NCBI RefSeq assembly: GCF_000003605.2
Contig: NW_003142621.1
Location: 1 to 31,012 of the forward strand
From: Saccoglossus kowalevskii
Taxonomy: Eukaryota > Hemichordata > Enteropneusta > Harrimaniidae
Length of the DNA stretch: 31,012 nucleotides
Direction of reading: 5' to 3'
Shown here: piece by piece, positions 12,455-24,540 of the stretch
Position numbering within the stretch: position 1 is the first letter of the stretch
Layout of the letters: the number at the start of each line of letters is the position of its first letter
The notes under the pieces: generated by a model
What the model was told of the DNA's origin: nothing
What the model saw: only the letters and a program-made list of their open reading frames with translations
The model's database searches: none
Position numbers and translations under genes: made by a program

Positions 12455-12900
12455 TGAGTGTTACAACATTTCACTGCAGTGGACTCTGATTGCTAGACTG
12501 TTGCCAAGCATTCATAACTGTGTCTGTCAACTAGCCCTGGATCCACAGCATTTCCATTGAGTGTTACCACATTTCACTACACTAGACTCTGATTGCTAGA
12601 CTATTGCCAAGCATTCATAACTGTGTCTGTCAACTAGCCCTGGATCCACAGCATCTCCACTGAGTGTTACCACATTTCACTACACTAGACTCTGATTGCT
12701 AGACTGTTGCCAAGCATTCATAACTGTGTCTGTCAACTAGCCCTGGATCCACAGCATCTCCACTGAGTGTTACCACTTTTCACTACACTAGACTCTGATT
12801 GCTAGACTGTTGCCAAGCATTCATAACTGTGTCTGTCAACTAGCCCTGGATCCACAGCATCTCCACTGAGTGTTACCACATTTCACTACACTAGACTCTG
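12455..12900. repeat. Segmental module Q, copy 2
   Basis: Copy of 6890-7360 lying 54 monomers to the right. GCAGTGGAC at 12476, the near-consensus monomer, GACTATTGCC near 12600 and the three S-type monomers are all retained. A private change, CCACTTTTCAC near 12775, marks the middle S monomer. After the third S monomer the two copies part: here comes a monomer with CATAAATGTGTC and a TTTACTGCAG border, whereas copy 1 continues with a CCCTGCAGTGG border. Confidence 0.85.
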
Positions 12901-13104
12901 ATTGCTAGACTGTTGCCAAGCATTCATAAATGTGTCTGTCAACTAGCCCTGGATCCACAGCATTTCCATTGAGTGTTACAACATTTTACTGCAGTAGACT
13001 CTGATTGCTAGACTGTTGCCAAGCATTCATAACTATGTCTGTCAACTAGCCCTGGATCCACAGCATTTCCATTGAGTGTTACCACATTTCACTACACTAG
13101 ACTC

Positions 13105-14990
13105 TGATTGCTAGACTGTGCCAAGCATCATACTTTATCTGTTAACTAGCCCTGGATCCACAGCATTTCCATGAGTGTTACCACATTTCACTACACTAGA
13201 CTCTGATTGCTAGACTGTTGCCAAGCATTCATAACTGTATCTGTCAACTAGCCCTGGATCCACAGCATTTCCATTGAGTGTTACCGCATTTCACTACACT
13301 AGACTCTGATTGCTAGACTGTTGCCAAGCATTTATAACTGTGTCTGTCAACTAGCCCTGGATCCACAGCATTTCCATTGAGTGTTACCTCAATTCACTAC
13401 AGTAGACTCTGATTGCTAGACTGTTGCCAAGCATTCATAACTGTGTCTGTCAACTAGCCCTGGATCCACAGCATCTCCATTGAGTGTTACCACATTTCAC
13501 TACACTAGACTCTGATTGCTAGACTGTTGCCCCAAGCATTCATAACTGTGTCTGTCAACTAGCCCTGGATCCACAGCATTTCCATTGAGTGTTACCACAT
13601 TTCACTACACTAGACTCTGATTGCTAGACTGTTGCCAAGCATTCATAATTGTGTCTGTCAACTAGCCCTGGATCCACAGCATTTCCATTGAGTGTTACCA
13701 CATTTCACTACACTAGACTCTGATTGCTAGACTGTTGCCTAGCATTCATAACTGTGTCTGTCAACTAGCCCTGGATCCACAGCATTTCCATTGAGTGTTA
13801 CCACATTTCACTACACTAGACTCTGATTGCTAGACTGTTGCCAAGCATTCATAACTTTATCTGTTAACTAGCCCTAGATCCACAGCATTTCCATTGAGTG
13901 TTACCACATTTCACTACACTAGACTCTGATTGCTAGACTGTTGCCAAGCATTCATAACTGTATCTGTCAACTAGCCCTGGATCCACAGCATTTCCATTGA
14001 GTGTTACCACATTTCACTACACTAGACTCTGATTGCTAGACTGTTGCCAAGCATTTATAACTGTGTCTGTCAACTAGCCCTGGATCCACAGCATTTCCAT
14101 TGAGTGTTACAACATTTCACTACAGTAGACTCTGATTGCTAGACTGTTGCCAAGCATTCATAACTGTGTCTGTCAACTATCCCTGGATCCACAGCATCTC
14201 CATTGAGTGTTACCACATTTCACTACACTAGACTCTGATTGCTAACTGTTGCCCCAAGCATTCATAACTGTGTCTGTCAACTAGCCCTGGATCCACAGCA
14301 TTTCCATTGAGTGTTACCACATTTCACTACACTAGACTCTGATTTCTAGACTGTTGCCAAGCATTCATATGTGTCTGTCAACTAGCCCTGGATCCACAGC
14401 ATTTTCATTGAGTGTTACAGCATTCCACTACACTAGACTCTGATTGCTAGACGGTTGCCTAGCATTCATAACTGTGTCTGTCAACTAGCCCTGGATCCAC
14501 AGCATTTCCATTGAGTGTAACCACATTTCACTACACTAGACTCTGATTGCTAGACTGTTGCCAAGCATTCATAACTGTATCTGTTAACTAGCCCTGGATC
14601 CACAGCATTTCCATTGAGTTTTACCACATTTCACTACACTAGACTCTGATTGCTAGACTGTTGCCAAGCATTCATAACTGTGTCTGTTAAACTAGCCCTG
14701 GATCCACAGCATTTCCATTGAGTTTTACCACATTTCACTACACTAGACTCTGATTGCTAGACTGTTGCCAAGCATTCATAACTGTGTCTGTCAACTAGCC
14801 CTGGATCCACAGCATTTCCATTGAGTGTTACCACATTTCACTACACTAGACTCTGATTGCTAGACTGTTGCCAAGCATTCATAACTGTGTCTGTCAACTA
14901 GCCCTGGATCCACAGCATTTCCATTGAGTGTTACCTCATTTCACTACAGTAGACTCTGATTGCTAGACTGTTGCCAAGCATTCATAACTG
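13105..14990. repeat. Segmental module M, copy 2, with a degenerate monomer at its left
   Basis: From about 13650 this repeats the module at 3450-4720 (CCTAGC at 13738, GCATTTATA at 14051, GATTTCTAG at 14341, TTACCTC at 14931). It gained one monomer inside: GTCTGTTAAACTAG with GAGTTTTACC near 14690. It lost 1 bp in GCTAACTG near 14244. To its left, 13105-13650 carries CTTTATC, GTATC, TTACCGC at 13281, GCATTTATA, TTACCTCAATTC, CATCTCCATTG and GCCCCAAG, which match 20200-20650. The monomer near 13115-13185 is worn: TGTGCCAAGCATCATACTTTATC has lost 3 bp and CCATGAG 1 bp. Confidence 0.88.
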
Positions 14991-16740
14991 TGTCTGTCAA
15001 CTAGCCCTGGATCCACAGCATCTCCACTGAGTGTTACCACATTTCACTACACTAGACTCTGATTGCTAGACTGTTGCCAAGCATTCATAACTGTGTCTGT
15101 CAACTAGCCCTGGATCCACAGCATCTCCACTGAGTGTTACCACATTTCACTACACTAGACTCTGATTGCTAGACTGTTGCCAAGCATTCATAACTGTGTC
15201 TGTCAACTAGCCCTGGATCCACAGCATTTCCATTGAGTGTTACCTCATTTCACTACAGTAGACTCTGATTGCTAGACTGTTGCCAAGCATTCATAACTGT
15301 GTCTGTCAACTAGCCCTGGATCCACAGCATCTCCACTGAGTGTTACCACATTTCACTACACTAGACTCTGATTGCTAGACTGTTGCCAAGCATTCATAAC
15401 TGTGTCTGTCAACAAGCCCTGGATCCACAGCATTTCCATTGAGTGTTACCACATTTCACTACACTAGACTCTGATAGCTAGACTGTTGCCAAGCATTCAT
15501 AACTGTGTCTGTCAACTAGCCCTGGATCCACAGCATTTCCATTGAGTGTTACCTCATTTCACTACAGTAGACTCTGATTGCTAGACTGTTGCCAAGCATT
15601 CATAACTGTGTCTGTCAACTAGCCCAGGATCCACAGCATCTCCACTGAGTGTTACCACATTTCACTACACTAGACTCTGATTGCTAGACTGTTGCCAAGC
15701 ATTCATAACTGTGTCTGTCAACTAGCCCTGGATCCACAGCATCTCCACTGAGTGTTACCACATTTCACTACACTAGACTCTGATTGCTAGACTGTTGCCA
15801 AGCATTCATAACTGTGTCTGTCAACTAGCCCTGGATCCACAGCATTTCCATTGAGTGTTACCTCATTTCACTACAGTAGACTCTGATTGCTAGACTGTTG
15901 CCAAGCATTCATAACTGTGTCTGTCAACTAGCCCTGGATCCACAGCATCTCCACTGAGTGTTACCACATTTCACTACACTAGACTCTGATTGCTAGACTG
16001 TTGCCAAGCATTCATAACTGTGTCTGTCAACTAGCCCTGGATCCACAGCATTTCCATTGAGTGTTACCTCATTTCACTACAGTAGACTCTGATTGCTAGA
16101 CTGTTGCCAAGCATTCATAACTGTGTCTGTCAACTAGCCCTGGATCCACAGCATTTCCATTGAGTGTTACCTCATTTCACTACAGTAGACTCTGATTGCT
16201 AGACTGTTGCCAAGCATTCATAACTGTGTCTGTCAACTAGCCCTGGATCCACAGCATCTCCACTGAGTGTTACCACATTTCACTACACTAGACTCTGATT
16301 GCTAGACTGTTGCCAAGCATTCATAACTGTGTCTGTCAACTAGCCCTGGATCCACAGCATCTCCACTGAGTGTTACCACATTTCACTACACTAGACTCTG
16401 ATTGCTAGACTGTTGCCAAGCATTCATAACTGTGTCTGTCAACTAGCCCTGGATCCACAGCATTTCCATTGAGTGTTACCTCATTTCACTACAGTAGACT
16501 CTGATTGCTAGACTGTTGCCAAGCATTCATAACTGTGTCTGTCAACTAGCCCTGGATCCACAGCATCTCCACTGAGTGTTACCACATTTCACTACACTAG
16601 ACTCTGATTGCTAGACTGTTGCCAAGCATTCATAACTGTGTCTGTCAACAAGCCCTGTATCCACAGCATTTCCATTGAGTGTTACCACATTTCACTACAC
16701 TAGACTCTGATAGCTAGACTGTTGCCAAGCATTCATAACT
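14844..16740. repeat. C/S/K higher-order repeat domain (309-bp trimers, one 12-mer period)
   Basis: With C, S and K as defined for 10190-11030, the monomers from 14931 read C S S, C S K, C S S, C S, C, C S S, C S K. C markers (TTACCTC) fall at 14931, 15240, 15549, 15858, 16064, 16167 and 16476, that is steps of 309, 309, 309, 206, 103 and 309 bp. No length error occurs across this stretch. The C-S-K group followed by GATAGCTAGAC occurs at 15240 and again at 16476, exactly 1236 bp or 12 monomers later. The second K copy has CCCTGTATCC, which destroys its BamHI site. Confidence 0.92.
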
Positions 16741-16759
16741 GTGTCTGTCAACTAGCCCT

Positions 16760-17900
16760 GGATCCACAGCATTTCCATTGAGTGTTACAACATTTCACTG
16801 CAGCAGACTCTGATTGCTAGACTGTTGCCAAGCATTCATAACTATGTCTGTCAACTAGCCCTGGATCCACAGCATTTCCATTGAGTGTTACCACATTTCA
16901 CTACACTAGACTCTGATTGCTAGACTGTTGCCAAGCATTCATAACTGTGTCTGTCAACTAGCCCTGGATCCACAGCATTTCCATTGAGTGTTACCACATT
17001 TCACTACACAAGACTCTGATTGCTAGACTGTTGCCAAGCATTCATAACTATGTCTGTCAACTAGCCCTGGATCCACAGCATTTCCATTGAGTGTTACCAC
17101 ATTTCACTACACTAGACTCTGATAGACTGTTGCCAAGCATTCATAACTGTGTCTGTCAACTAGCCCTGGATCCACAGCATTTCCATTGAGTGTTACCACA
17201 TTTCACTACACTAGACTCTGATTGCTAGACTGTTGCCAAGCATTCATAACTGTGTCTGTCAACTAGCCCTGGATCCACAGCATTTCCATTGAGTGTTACA
17301 ACATTTTACTGCAGTAGACTCTGATTGCTAGACTGTCGCCAAGCATTCATAACTATGTCTGTCAACTAGCCCTGGATCCACAGCATTTCCATTGAGTGTT
17401 ACCACATTTCACTACACTAGACTCTGATTGCTAGACTGTTGCCAAGCATTCATAACTGTGTCTGTCAACTAGCCCTGGATCCACAGCATTTCCATTGAGT
17501 GTTACCACATTTCACTACACTAGACTGATTGCTAGACTGTTGCCAAGCATTCATAACTGTGTCTGTCAACTAGCCCTGGATCCACAGCATTTCCATTGAG
17601 TGTTACCACATTTCACTACACTAGACTCTGATTGCTAGACTGTTGCCAAGCATTCATAACTGTGTCTGTCAACTAGCCCTGGATCCACAGCATTTCCATT
17701 GAGTGTTACAACATTTCACTGCAGTAGACTCTGATTGCTAGACTGTTGCCAAGCATTCATAACTATGTCTGTCAACTAGCCCTGGATCCACAGCATTTCC
17801 ATTGAGTGTTACCACATTTCACTACACTAGACTCTGATTGCTAGACTGTAGCCAAGCATTCATAACTGTGTCTGTCAACTAGCCCTGGATCCACAGCATT
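16760..17900. repeat. Composite of R and P module fragments
   Basis: After the C/S/K domain comes a monomer ending ACAACATTTCACTGCAGCAGAC (unique GCAGCAG near 16800), then CTATG, then the R series: ACAAGAC at 17008, CTATG, CTGATAGACTG (4-bp deletion near 17122), TTTACTGCAG and TGTCGCC at 17334. Next is a 2-bp deletion, CACTAGACTGATTG near 17524. Then a P-like series follows: ACAAC...CACTGCAGTAG, CTATG and TGTAGCC near 17849, but with ordinary TGTGTCTG where P has TGTATGTC. So two modules from different places in the array are joined here. Confidence 0.82.
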
Positions 17901-18439
17901 TCCATTGAGTGTTACCACATTTCACTACACTAGACTCTGATTGCTAGACTGTTGCCAAGCATTCATAACTGTGTCTGTCAACTAGCCCTGGATCCACAGC
18001 ATTTCCATTGAGTGTTACAACATTTCACTACAGTAGACTCTGATTGCTAGACTGTTGCCAAGCATTCATAACTGTGTCTGTCAACTAGCCCTGGATCCAC
18101 AGCATCTCCATTGAGTGTTACCACATTTCACTACACTAGACTCTGATTGCTAGACTGTTGCCTAGCATTCATAACTGTGTCTGTCAACTAGCCCTGGATC
18201 CACAGCATTTCCATTGAGTGTTACCACATTTCACTACACTAGACTCTGATTGCTAGACTGTTGCCAAGCATTCATAACTTTATTTGTTAACTAGCCCTGG
18301 ATCCACAGCATTTCCATTGAGTGTCACCACATTTCACTACACTAGACTCTGATTGCTAGACTGTTGCCAAGCATTCATAACTGTGTCTGTCAACAAGCCC
18401 TGGATCCACAGCATTTCCATTGAGTGTTACCACATTTCA

Positions 18440-19480
18440 CTACACTAGACTCTGATTGCTAGACTGTTGCCAAGCATTCATAACTGTGTCTGTCAACTAG
18501 CCCTGGATCCACAGCATTTCCATTGAGTGTTACCTCATTTCACTACAGTAGACTCTGATTGCTAGACTGTTGCCAAGCATTCATAACTGTGTCTGTCAAC
18601 TAGCCCTGGATCCACAGCATCTCCCCTGAGTGTTACCACATTTCACTACACTATACTCTGATTGCTAGACTGTTGCCAAGCATTCATAACTGTGTCTGTT
18701 AACTAGCCCTGGATCCACAGCATTTCCATTGAGTGTCACCACATTTCACTACACTAGACTCTGATTGCTAGACTGTTGCCAAGCATTCATAACTGTGTCT
18801 GTCAACAAGCCCTGGATCCACAGCATTTCCATTGAGTGTTACCACATTTCACTACACTAGACTCTGATTGCTAGACTGTTGCCAAGCATTCATAACTGTG
18901 TCTGTCAACTAGCCCTGGATCCACAGCATTTCCATTGAGTGTTACCTCATTTCACTACAGTAGACTCTGATTGCTAGACTGTTGCCAAGCATTCATAACT
19001 GTGTCTGTCAACTAGCCCTGGATCCACAGCATCTCCACTGAGTGTTACCACATTTCACTACACTAGACTCTGATTGCTAGACTGTTGCCAAGCATTCATA
19101 ACTGTGTCTGTCAACTAGCCCTGGATCCACAGCATCTCCACTGAGTGTTACCACATTTCACTACACTAGACTCTGATTGCTAGACTGTTGCCAAGCATTC
19201 ATAACTGTGTCTGTCAACTAGCCCTGGATCCACAACATTTCCATTGAGTGTTACCTCATTTCACTACAGTAGACTCTGATTGCTAGACTGTTGCCAAGCA
19301 TTCATAACTGTGTCTGTCAACTAGCCCTGGATCCACAGCATCTCCACTGAGTGTTACCACATTTCACTACACTAGACTCTGATTGCTAGACTGTTGCCAA
19401 GCATTCATAACTGTGTCTGTCAACTAGCCCTGGATCCACAGCATTTCCATTGAGTGTTACCTCATTTCACTACAGTAGAC
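18440..19480. repeat. Higher-order repeat domain C-S-H-K, C-S-S, C-S, C
   Basis: TTACCTC markers fall at 18530, 18942, 19251 and 19457, steps of 412, 309 and 206 bp, with no length change. The first group is the tetramer C-S-H-K; its S copy has CATCTCCCCTGAG and a border CACTATACTC. The third C copy has CCACAACATTTCC in place of CCACAGCATTTCC near 19233. This CACAACATT change recurs in the C-like copy at 24179, linking the two domains. The domain is preceded by an H-K pair near 18321-18400. Confidence 0.88.
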
Positions 19481-19499
19481 TCTGATTGCTAGACTGTTG

Positions 19500-19830
19500 C
19501 CAAGCATTCATAACTGCATCTGTCAACTAGCCCTGGATCCACAGCATTTCCATTGAGTGTTACCACATTTCACTACACTAGACTCTGATTGCTAGACTGT
19601 TGAAAAGCATTCATAACTATGTCTGTCAACTAGCCCTGGATCCACAGCATTTCCATTGAGTGTTACCACATTTCACTACACTAGACTCTGATTGCTAGAC
19701 TGTTGCCAAGCATTCATAACTGTGTCTGTCAACTAGCCCTGGATCCACAGCATTTCCATTGAGTGTTACCACATTTCAATACACAAGGCTATGATTGCTA
19801 GACTGTTGCCAAGCATTCATAAATATGTCT
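19500..19830. repeat. GCATC/GAAAAG module copy with a diverged border
   Basis: GCATC near 19516 is followed by GAAAAG with aaaa from 19603 and CTATG, then a monomer whose right border is TTTCAATACACAAGGCTATG near 19776 in place of TTTCACTACACTAGACTCTG. This border resembles the ACAAGAC border of module R but has at least three further changes. The next monomer has CATAAATATGTC. The GAAAAG position is 78 monomers minus 12 bp from 11581 and 74 monomers plus 2 bp from 27227. Confidence 0.8.
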
Positions 19831-20179
19831 GTCAACTAGCCCTGGATCCACAGCATTTCCATTGAGTGTTACCACATTTCACTACACTAGACTCTGATTG
19901 CTAGACTGTTGCCAAGCATTCATAACTGTGTCTGTCAACTAGCCCTGGATCCACAGCATTTCCATTGAGTGTTACCACATTTCACTACACTAGACTCTGA
20001 TTGCTAGACTGTTGCCAAGCATTCATATGTGTCTGTCAACTAGCCCTGGATCCACAGCATTTTCATTGAGTGTTACAACATTTCACTACACTAGACTCTG
20101 ATTGCTAGACTGTTGCCTAACATTCATAACTGTGTCTGTCAACTAGCCCTGGATCCACAGCATTTCCATTGAGTGTTAC

Positions 20180-21300
20180 CACATTTCACTACACTAGACT
20201 CTGATTGCTAGACTGTTGCCAAGCATTCATAACTTTATCTGTTAACTAGCCCTGGATCCACAGCATTTCCATTGAGTGTTACCACATTTCACTACACTAG
20301 ACTCTGATTGCTAGACTGTTGCCAAGCATTCATAACTGTATCTGTCAACTAGCCCTGGATCCACAGCATTTCCATTGAGTGTTACCGCATTTCACTACAC
20401 TAGACTCTGATTGCTAGACTGTTGCCAAGCATTTATAACTGTGTCTGTCAACTAGCCCTGGATCCACAGCATTTCCATTGAGTGTTACCTCAATTCACTA
20501 CAGTAGACTCTGATTGCTAGACTGTTGCCAAGCATTCATAACTGTGTCTGTCAACTAGCCCTGGATCCACAGCATCTCCATTGAGTGTTACCACATTTCA
20601 CTACACTAGACTCTGATTGCTAGACTGTTGCCCCAAGCATTCATAACTGTGTCTGTCAACTAGCCCTGGATCCACAGCATTTCCATTGAGTGTTACCACA
20701 TTTCACTACACTAGACTCTGATTGCTAGACTGTTGCCAAGCATTCATAACTGTGTCTGTCAACTAGCCCTGGATCCACAGCATTTCCATTGAGTGTTACC
20801 ACATTTCACTACACTAGACTCTGATTGCTAGACTGTTGCCTAGCATTCATAACTGTGTCTGTCAACTAGCCCTGGATCCACAGCATTTGCATTGAGTGTT
20901 ACCACATTTCACTACACTAGACTCTGATTGCTAGACTGTTGCCAAGCATTCATAACTTTATCTGTTAACTAGCCCTGGATCCACAGCATTTCCATTGAGT
21001 GATACCACATTTCACTACACTAGACTCTGATTGCTAGACTGTTGCCAAGCATTCATAACTGTATCTGTCAACTAGCCCTGGATCCACAGCATTTCCATTG
21101 AGTGTTACCACATTTCACTACACTAGACTCTGATTGCTAGACTGTTGCCAAGCATTTATAACTGTGTCTGTCAACTAGCCCTGGATCCACAGCATTTCCA
21201 TTGAGTGTTACAACATTTCATTACAGTAGACTCTGATTGCTAGACTGTTGCCAAGCATTCATAACTGTGTCTGTCAACTAGCCCTGGATCCACAGCATCT
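20180..21300. repeat. Segmental module M, partial copy 3
   Basis: Variants in order: CTTTATCTGTTAAC near 20235; GTATC; TTACCGC at 20382; GCATTTATA; TTACCTCAATTC; CATCTCCATTGAG; GCCCCAAG near 20630; two ordinary copies; CCTAGC at 20839; CTTTATCTGTTAAC; GTATC; GCATTTATA; ACAACATTTCATTACAGTAG; CATCTCCACTGAG. TTACCGC and CCTAGC are both offset 7101 bp from copy 2, which is 69 monomers minus 6 bp. The eight indels I located in between sum to -6. Private changes include CATTTGCATTG near 20888 and GAGTGATACC near 21000. Confidence 0.87.
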
Positions 21301-23220
21301 CCACTGAGTGTTACCACATTTCACTACACTAGACTCTGATTGCTAGACTGTTGCCAAGCATTCATAACTGTGTCTGTCAACTAGCCCTGGATCCACAGCA
21401 TTTCCATTGAGTGTTACCACATTTCACTACACTAGACTCTGATTGCTAGACTGTTGCCAAGCATTCATAACTGTGTCTGTCAACTAGCCCTGGATCCACA
21501 GCATTTCCATTGAGTGTTACCACATTTCACTACACTAGACTCTGATTGCTAGACTGTTGCCAAGCATTCATAACTGTGTCTGTCAACTAGCCCTGGATCC
21601 ACAGCATTTCCATTGAGTGTTACCACATTTCACTACACTAGACTCTGATTGCTAGACTGTTGCCAAGCATTCATAACTGTGTCTGTCAACTAGCCCTGGA
21701 TCCACAGCATTTCCATTGAGTGTTACCACATTTCACTACACTAGACTCTGATTGCTAGACTGTTGCCAAGCATTCATAACTGTGTCTGTCAACTAGCCCT
21801 GGATCCACAGCATTTCCATTGAGTGTTACCACATTTCACTACACTATACTCTGATTGCTAGACTGTTGCCAAGCATTCATAACTGTGTCTGTCAACTAGC
21901 CCTGGATCCACAGCATTTCCATTGAGTGTTACCACATTTCACTACACTAGACTCTGATTGCTAGACTGTTGCCAAGCATTCATAACTGTGTCTGTCAACT
22001 AGCCCTGGATCCACAGCATTTCCATTGAGTGTTACAACATTTCACTGCAGTAGACTCTGATTGCTAGACTGTTGCCAAGCATTCATAACTGTGTCTGTCA
22101 ACTAGCCCTGGATCCACAGCATTTCCATTGAGTGTTACCACATTTCACTACACTAGACTCTGATTGCTAGACTGTTGCCAAGCATTCATAACTGTGTCTG
22201 TCAACTAGCCCTGGATCCACAGCATTTCCATTGAGTGTTACCACATTTCACTACACTAGACTCTGATTGCTAGACTGTTGCCAAGCATTCATAACTGTGT
22301 CTGTCAAAATAGCCCTGGATCCACAGCATTTCCATTGAGTGTTACCACATTTCACTACACTAGACTCTGATTGCTAGACTGTTGCCAAGCATTCATAACT
22401 GTGTCTGTCAACTAGCCCTGGATCCACAGCATTTCCATTGAGTGTTACAACATTTTACTGCAGTAGACTCTGATTGCTAGACTGTCGCCAAGCATTCATA
22501 ACTGTGTCTGTCAACTAGCCCTGGATCCACAGCATTTCCATTGAGTGTTACCACATTTCACTACACTAGACTCTGATTGCTAAACTGTTGCCAAGCATTC
22601 ATAACTGTGTCTGTCAACTAGCCCTGGATCCACAGCATTTCCATTGAGTGTTACCACATTTCACTACACTAGACTCTGATTGCTAGACTGTTGCCAAGCA
22701 TTCATAACTGTGTCTGTCAACTAGCCCTGGATCCACAGCATTTCCATTGAGTGTTACCACATTTCACTACACTAGACTCTGATTGCTAGACTGTTGCCAA
22801 GCATTCATAACTGTGTCTGTCAACTAGCCCTGGATCCACAGCATTTCCATTGAGTGTTACAACATTTCACTGCAGTAGACTCTGATTGCTAGACTGTTGC
22901 CAAGCATTCATAACTATGTCTGTCAACTAGCCCTGGATCCACAGCATTTCCATTGAGTGTTACCACATTTCACTACACTAGACTCTGATTGCTAGACTGT
23001 TGCCAAGCATTCATAACTGTGTCTGTCAACTAGCCCTGGATCCACAGCATTTCCATTGAGTGTTACCACATTTCACTACACTAGACTCTGATTGCTAGAC
23101 TGTTGCCAAGCATTCATAACTGTGTCTGTCAACTAGCCCTGGATCCACAGCATTTCCATTGAGTGTTACAACATTTCACTACAGTAGACTCTGATTGCTA
23201 GACTGTTGCCAAGCATTCAT
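21300..23220. repeat. Relatively homogeneous satellite stretch
   Basis: About 19 monomers, most close to consensus, with few module markers. Scattered variants are one CACTATACTC border (about 21845), an ACAAC...CACTGCAG monomer near 22031, one GTCAAAATAG monomer (+1 bp) near 22308, a TTTACTGCAG plus TGTCGCC pair (gtcgcc at 22484, here without the usual CTATG), CTAAACTG near 22581, and an ACAAC...GCAG plus CTATG pair near 22860-22915. Similar near-consensus runs lie at 8960-10000 and 25390-26420. They may be recently expanded zones. Confidence 0.75.
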
Positions 23221-23490
23221 AACTGTGTCTGTCAACTACCCCTGGATCCACAGCATCTCCATTGAGTGTTACCACATTTCACTACACTAACTCTGATTGC
23301 TAGACTGTTGCCTAGCATTCATAACTGTGTCTGTCAACTAGCCCTGGATCCACAGCATTTCATTGAGTGTTACCACATTTCACTACACTAGACTCTGATT
23401 GCTAGACTGTTGCCAAGCATTCATAACTTTATCTGGTTAACTAGGCCGTGGATCCACAGCATTTCCATTGAGTGTCAGCACATTTCACTA
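23220..23490. repeat. Cluster of unusually damaged monomers
   Basis: Within fewer than three monomers there are four length changes and several substitutions found nowhere else: CTACCCCTGG near 23236; CACTAACTC (-1 bp) near 23288; CATTTCATTGAG (-1 bp) near 23360; CTGGTTAACTAGGCCGTGG (+2 bp) near 23434-23452, which also creates a CpG; GTCAGCACATTTC; and CTACAATAGAC near 23491. The underlying order (ACAAC...CTACAGTAG, CATCTCCATTG, CCTAGC, CTTTATCTGTTAAC, GTCA-CAC) is that of the monomers around 18010-18330. It is either an old decayed copy or a patch of lower sequence accuracy. Confidence 0.8.
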
Positions 23491-24540
23491 CAATAGACTC
23501 TGATTGCTAGACTGTTGCCAAGCATTCATAACTGTGTCTGTCAACTAGCCATGGATCCACAGCATTTCCATTGAGTGTTACCTCATTTCACTACAGTAGA
23601 CTCTGATTGCTAGACTGTTGCCAAGCATTCATAACTGTGTCTGTCAACTAGCCCTGGATCCACAGCATCTCCACTGAGTGTTACCACATTTCACTACACT
23701 AGACTCTGATTGCTAGACTGTTGCCAAGCATTCATAACTGTGTCTGTCAACTAGCCCTGGATCCACAGCATTTCCATTGAGTGTCACCACATTTCACTAC
23801 ACTAGACTCTGATTGCTAGACTGTTGCCAAGCATTCATAACTGTGTCTGTCAACAAGCCCTGGATCCACAGCATTTCCATTGAGTGTTACCACATTTCAC
23901 TACACTAGACTCTGATTGCTAGACTGTTGCCAAGCATTCATAACTGTGTCTGTCAACTAGCCCTGGATCCACAGCATTTCCATTGAGTGTTACCTCATTT
24001 CACTACAGTAGACTCTGATTGCTAGACTGTTGCCAAGCATTCATAACTGTGTCTGTCAACTAGCCCTGGATCCACAGCATCTCCACTGAGTGTTACCACA
24101 TTTCACTACACTAGACTCTGATTGCTAGACTGTTGCCAAGCATTCATAACTGTGTCTGTCAACTAGCCCTGGATCCACAACATTTCCATTGAGTGTTACC
24201 TCATTTCACTACACTAGACTCTGATTGCTAGACTGTTGCCAAGCATTCATAACTGTGTCTGTCAACTAGCCCTGGATCCACAGCATCTCCACTGAGTGTT
24301 ACCACATTTCACTACACTAGACTCTGATTGCTAGACTGTTGCCAAGCATTCATAACTGTGTCTGTCAACTAGCCCTGGATCCACAGCATTTCCATTGAGT
24401 GTTACCACATTTCACTACACTAGACTCTGATTGCTAGACTGTTGCCAAGCATTCATAACTGTGTCTGTCAAAATAGCCCTGGATTCACAGCATTTCCATT
24501 GAGTGTTACCTCATTTCACTACAGTAGACTCTGATTGATA
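23490..24540. repeat. Higher-order repeat domain C-S-H-K, C-S, C-S, C
   Basis: TTACCTC markers fall at 23578, 23990, 24196 and 24506, steps of 412, 206 and 310 bp. The extra base is in GTCAAAATAG near 24471. The first four monomers are C-S-H-K, but the H copy has TGTCAACTAG, not TGTTAACTAG, so only its GTCACCAC mark remains. The C copy at 24196 combines CACAACATT with an ordinary CTACACTAG border. The C at 24506 follows a GGATTCAC copy and is followed by GATTGATAG. From 18530 to 23578 is 49 monomers plus 1 bp. Confidence 0.85.
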
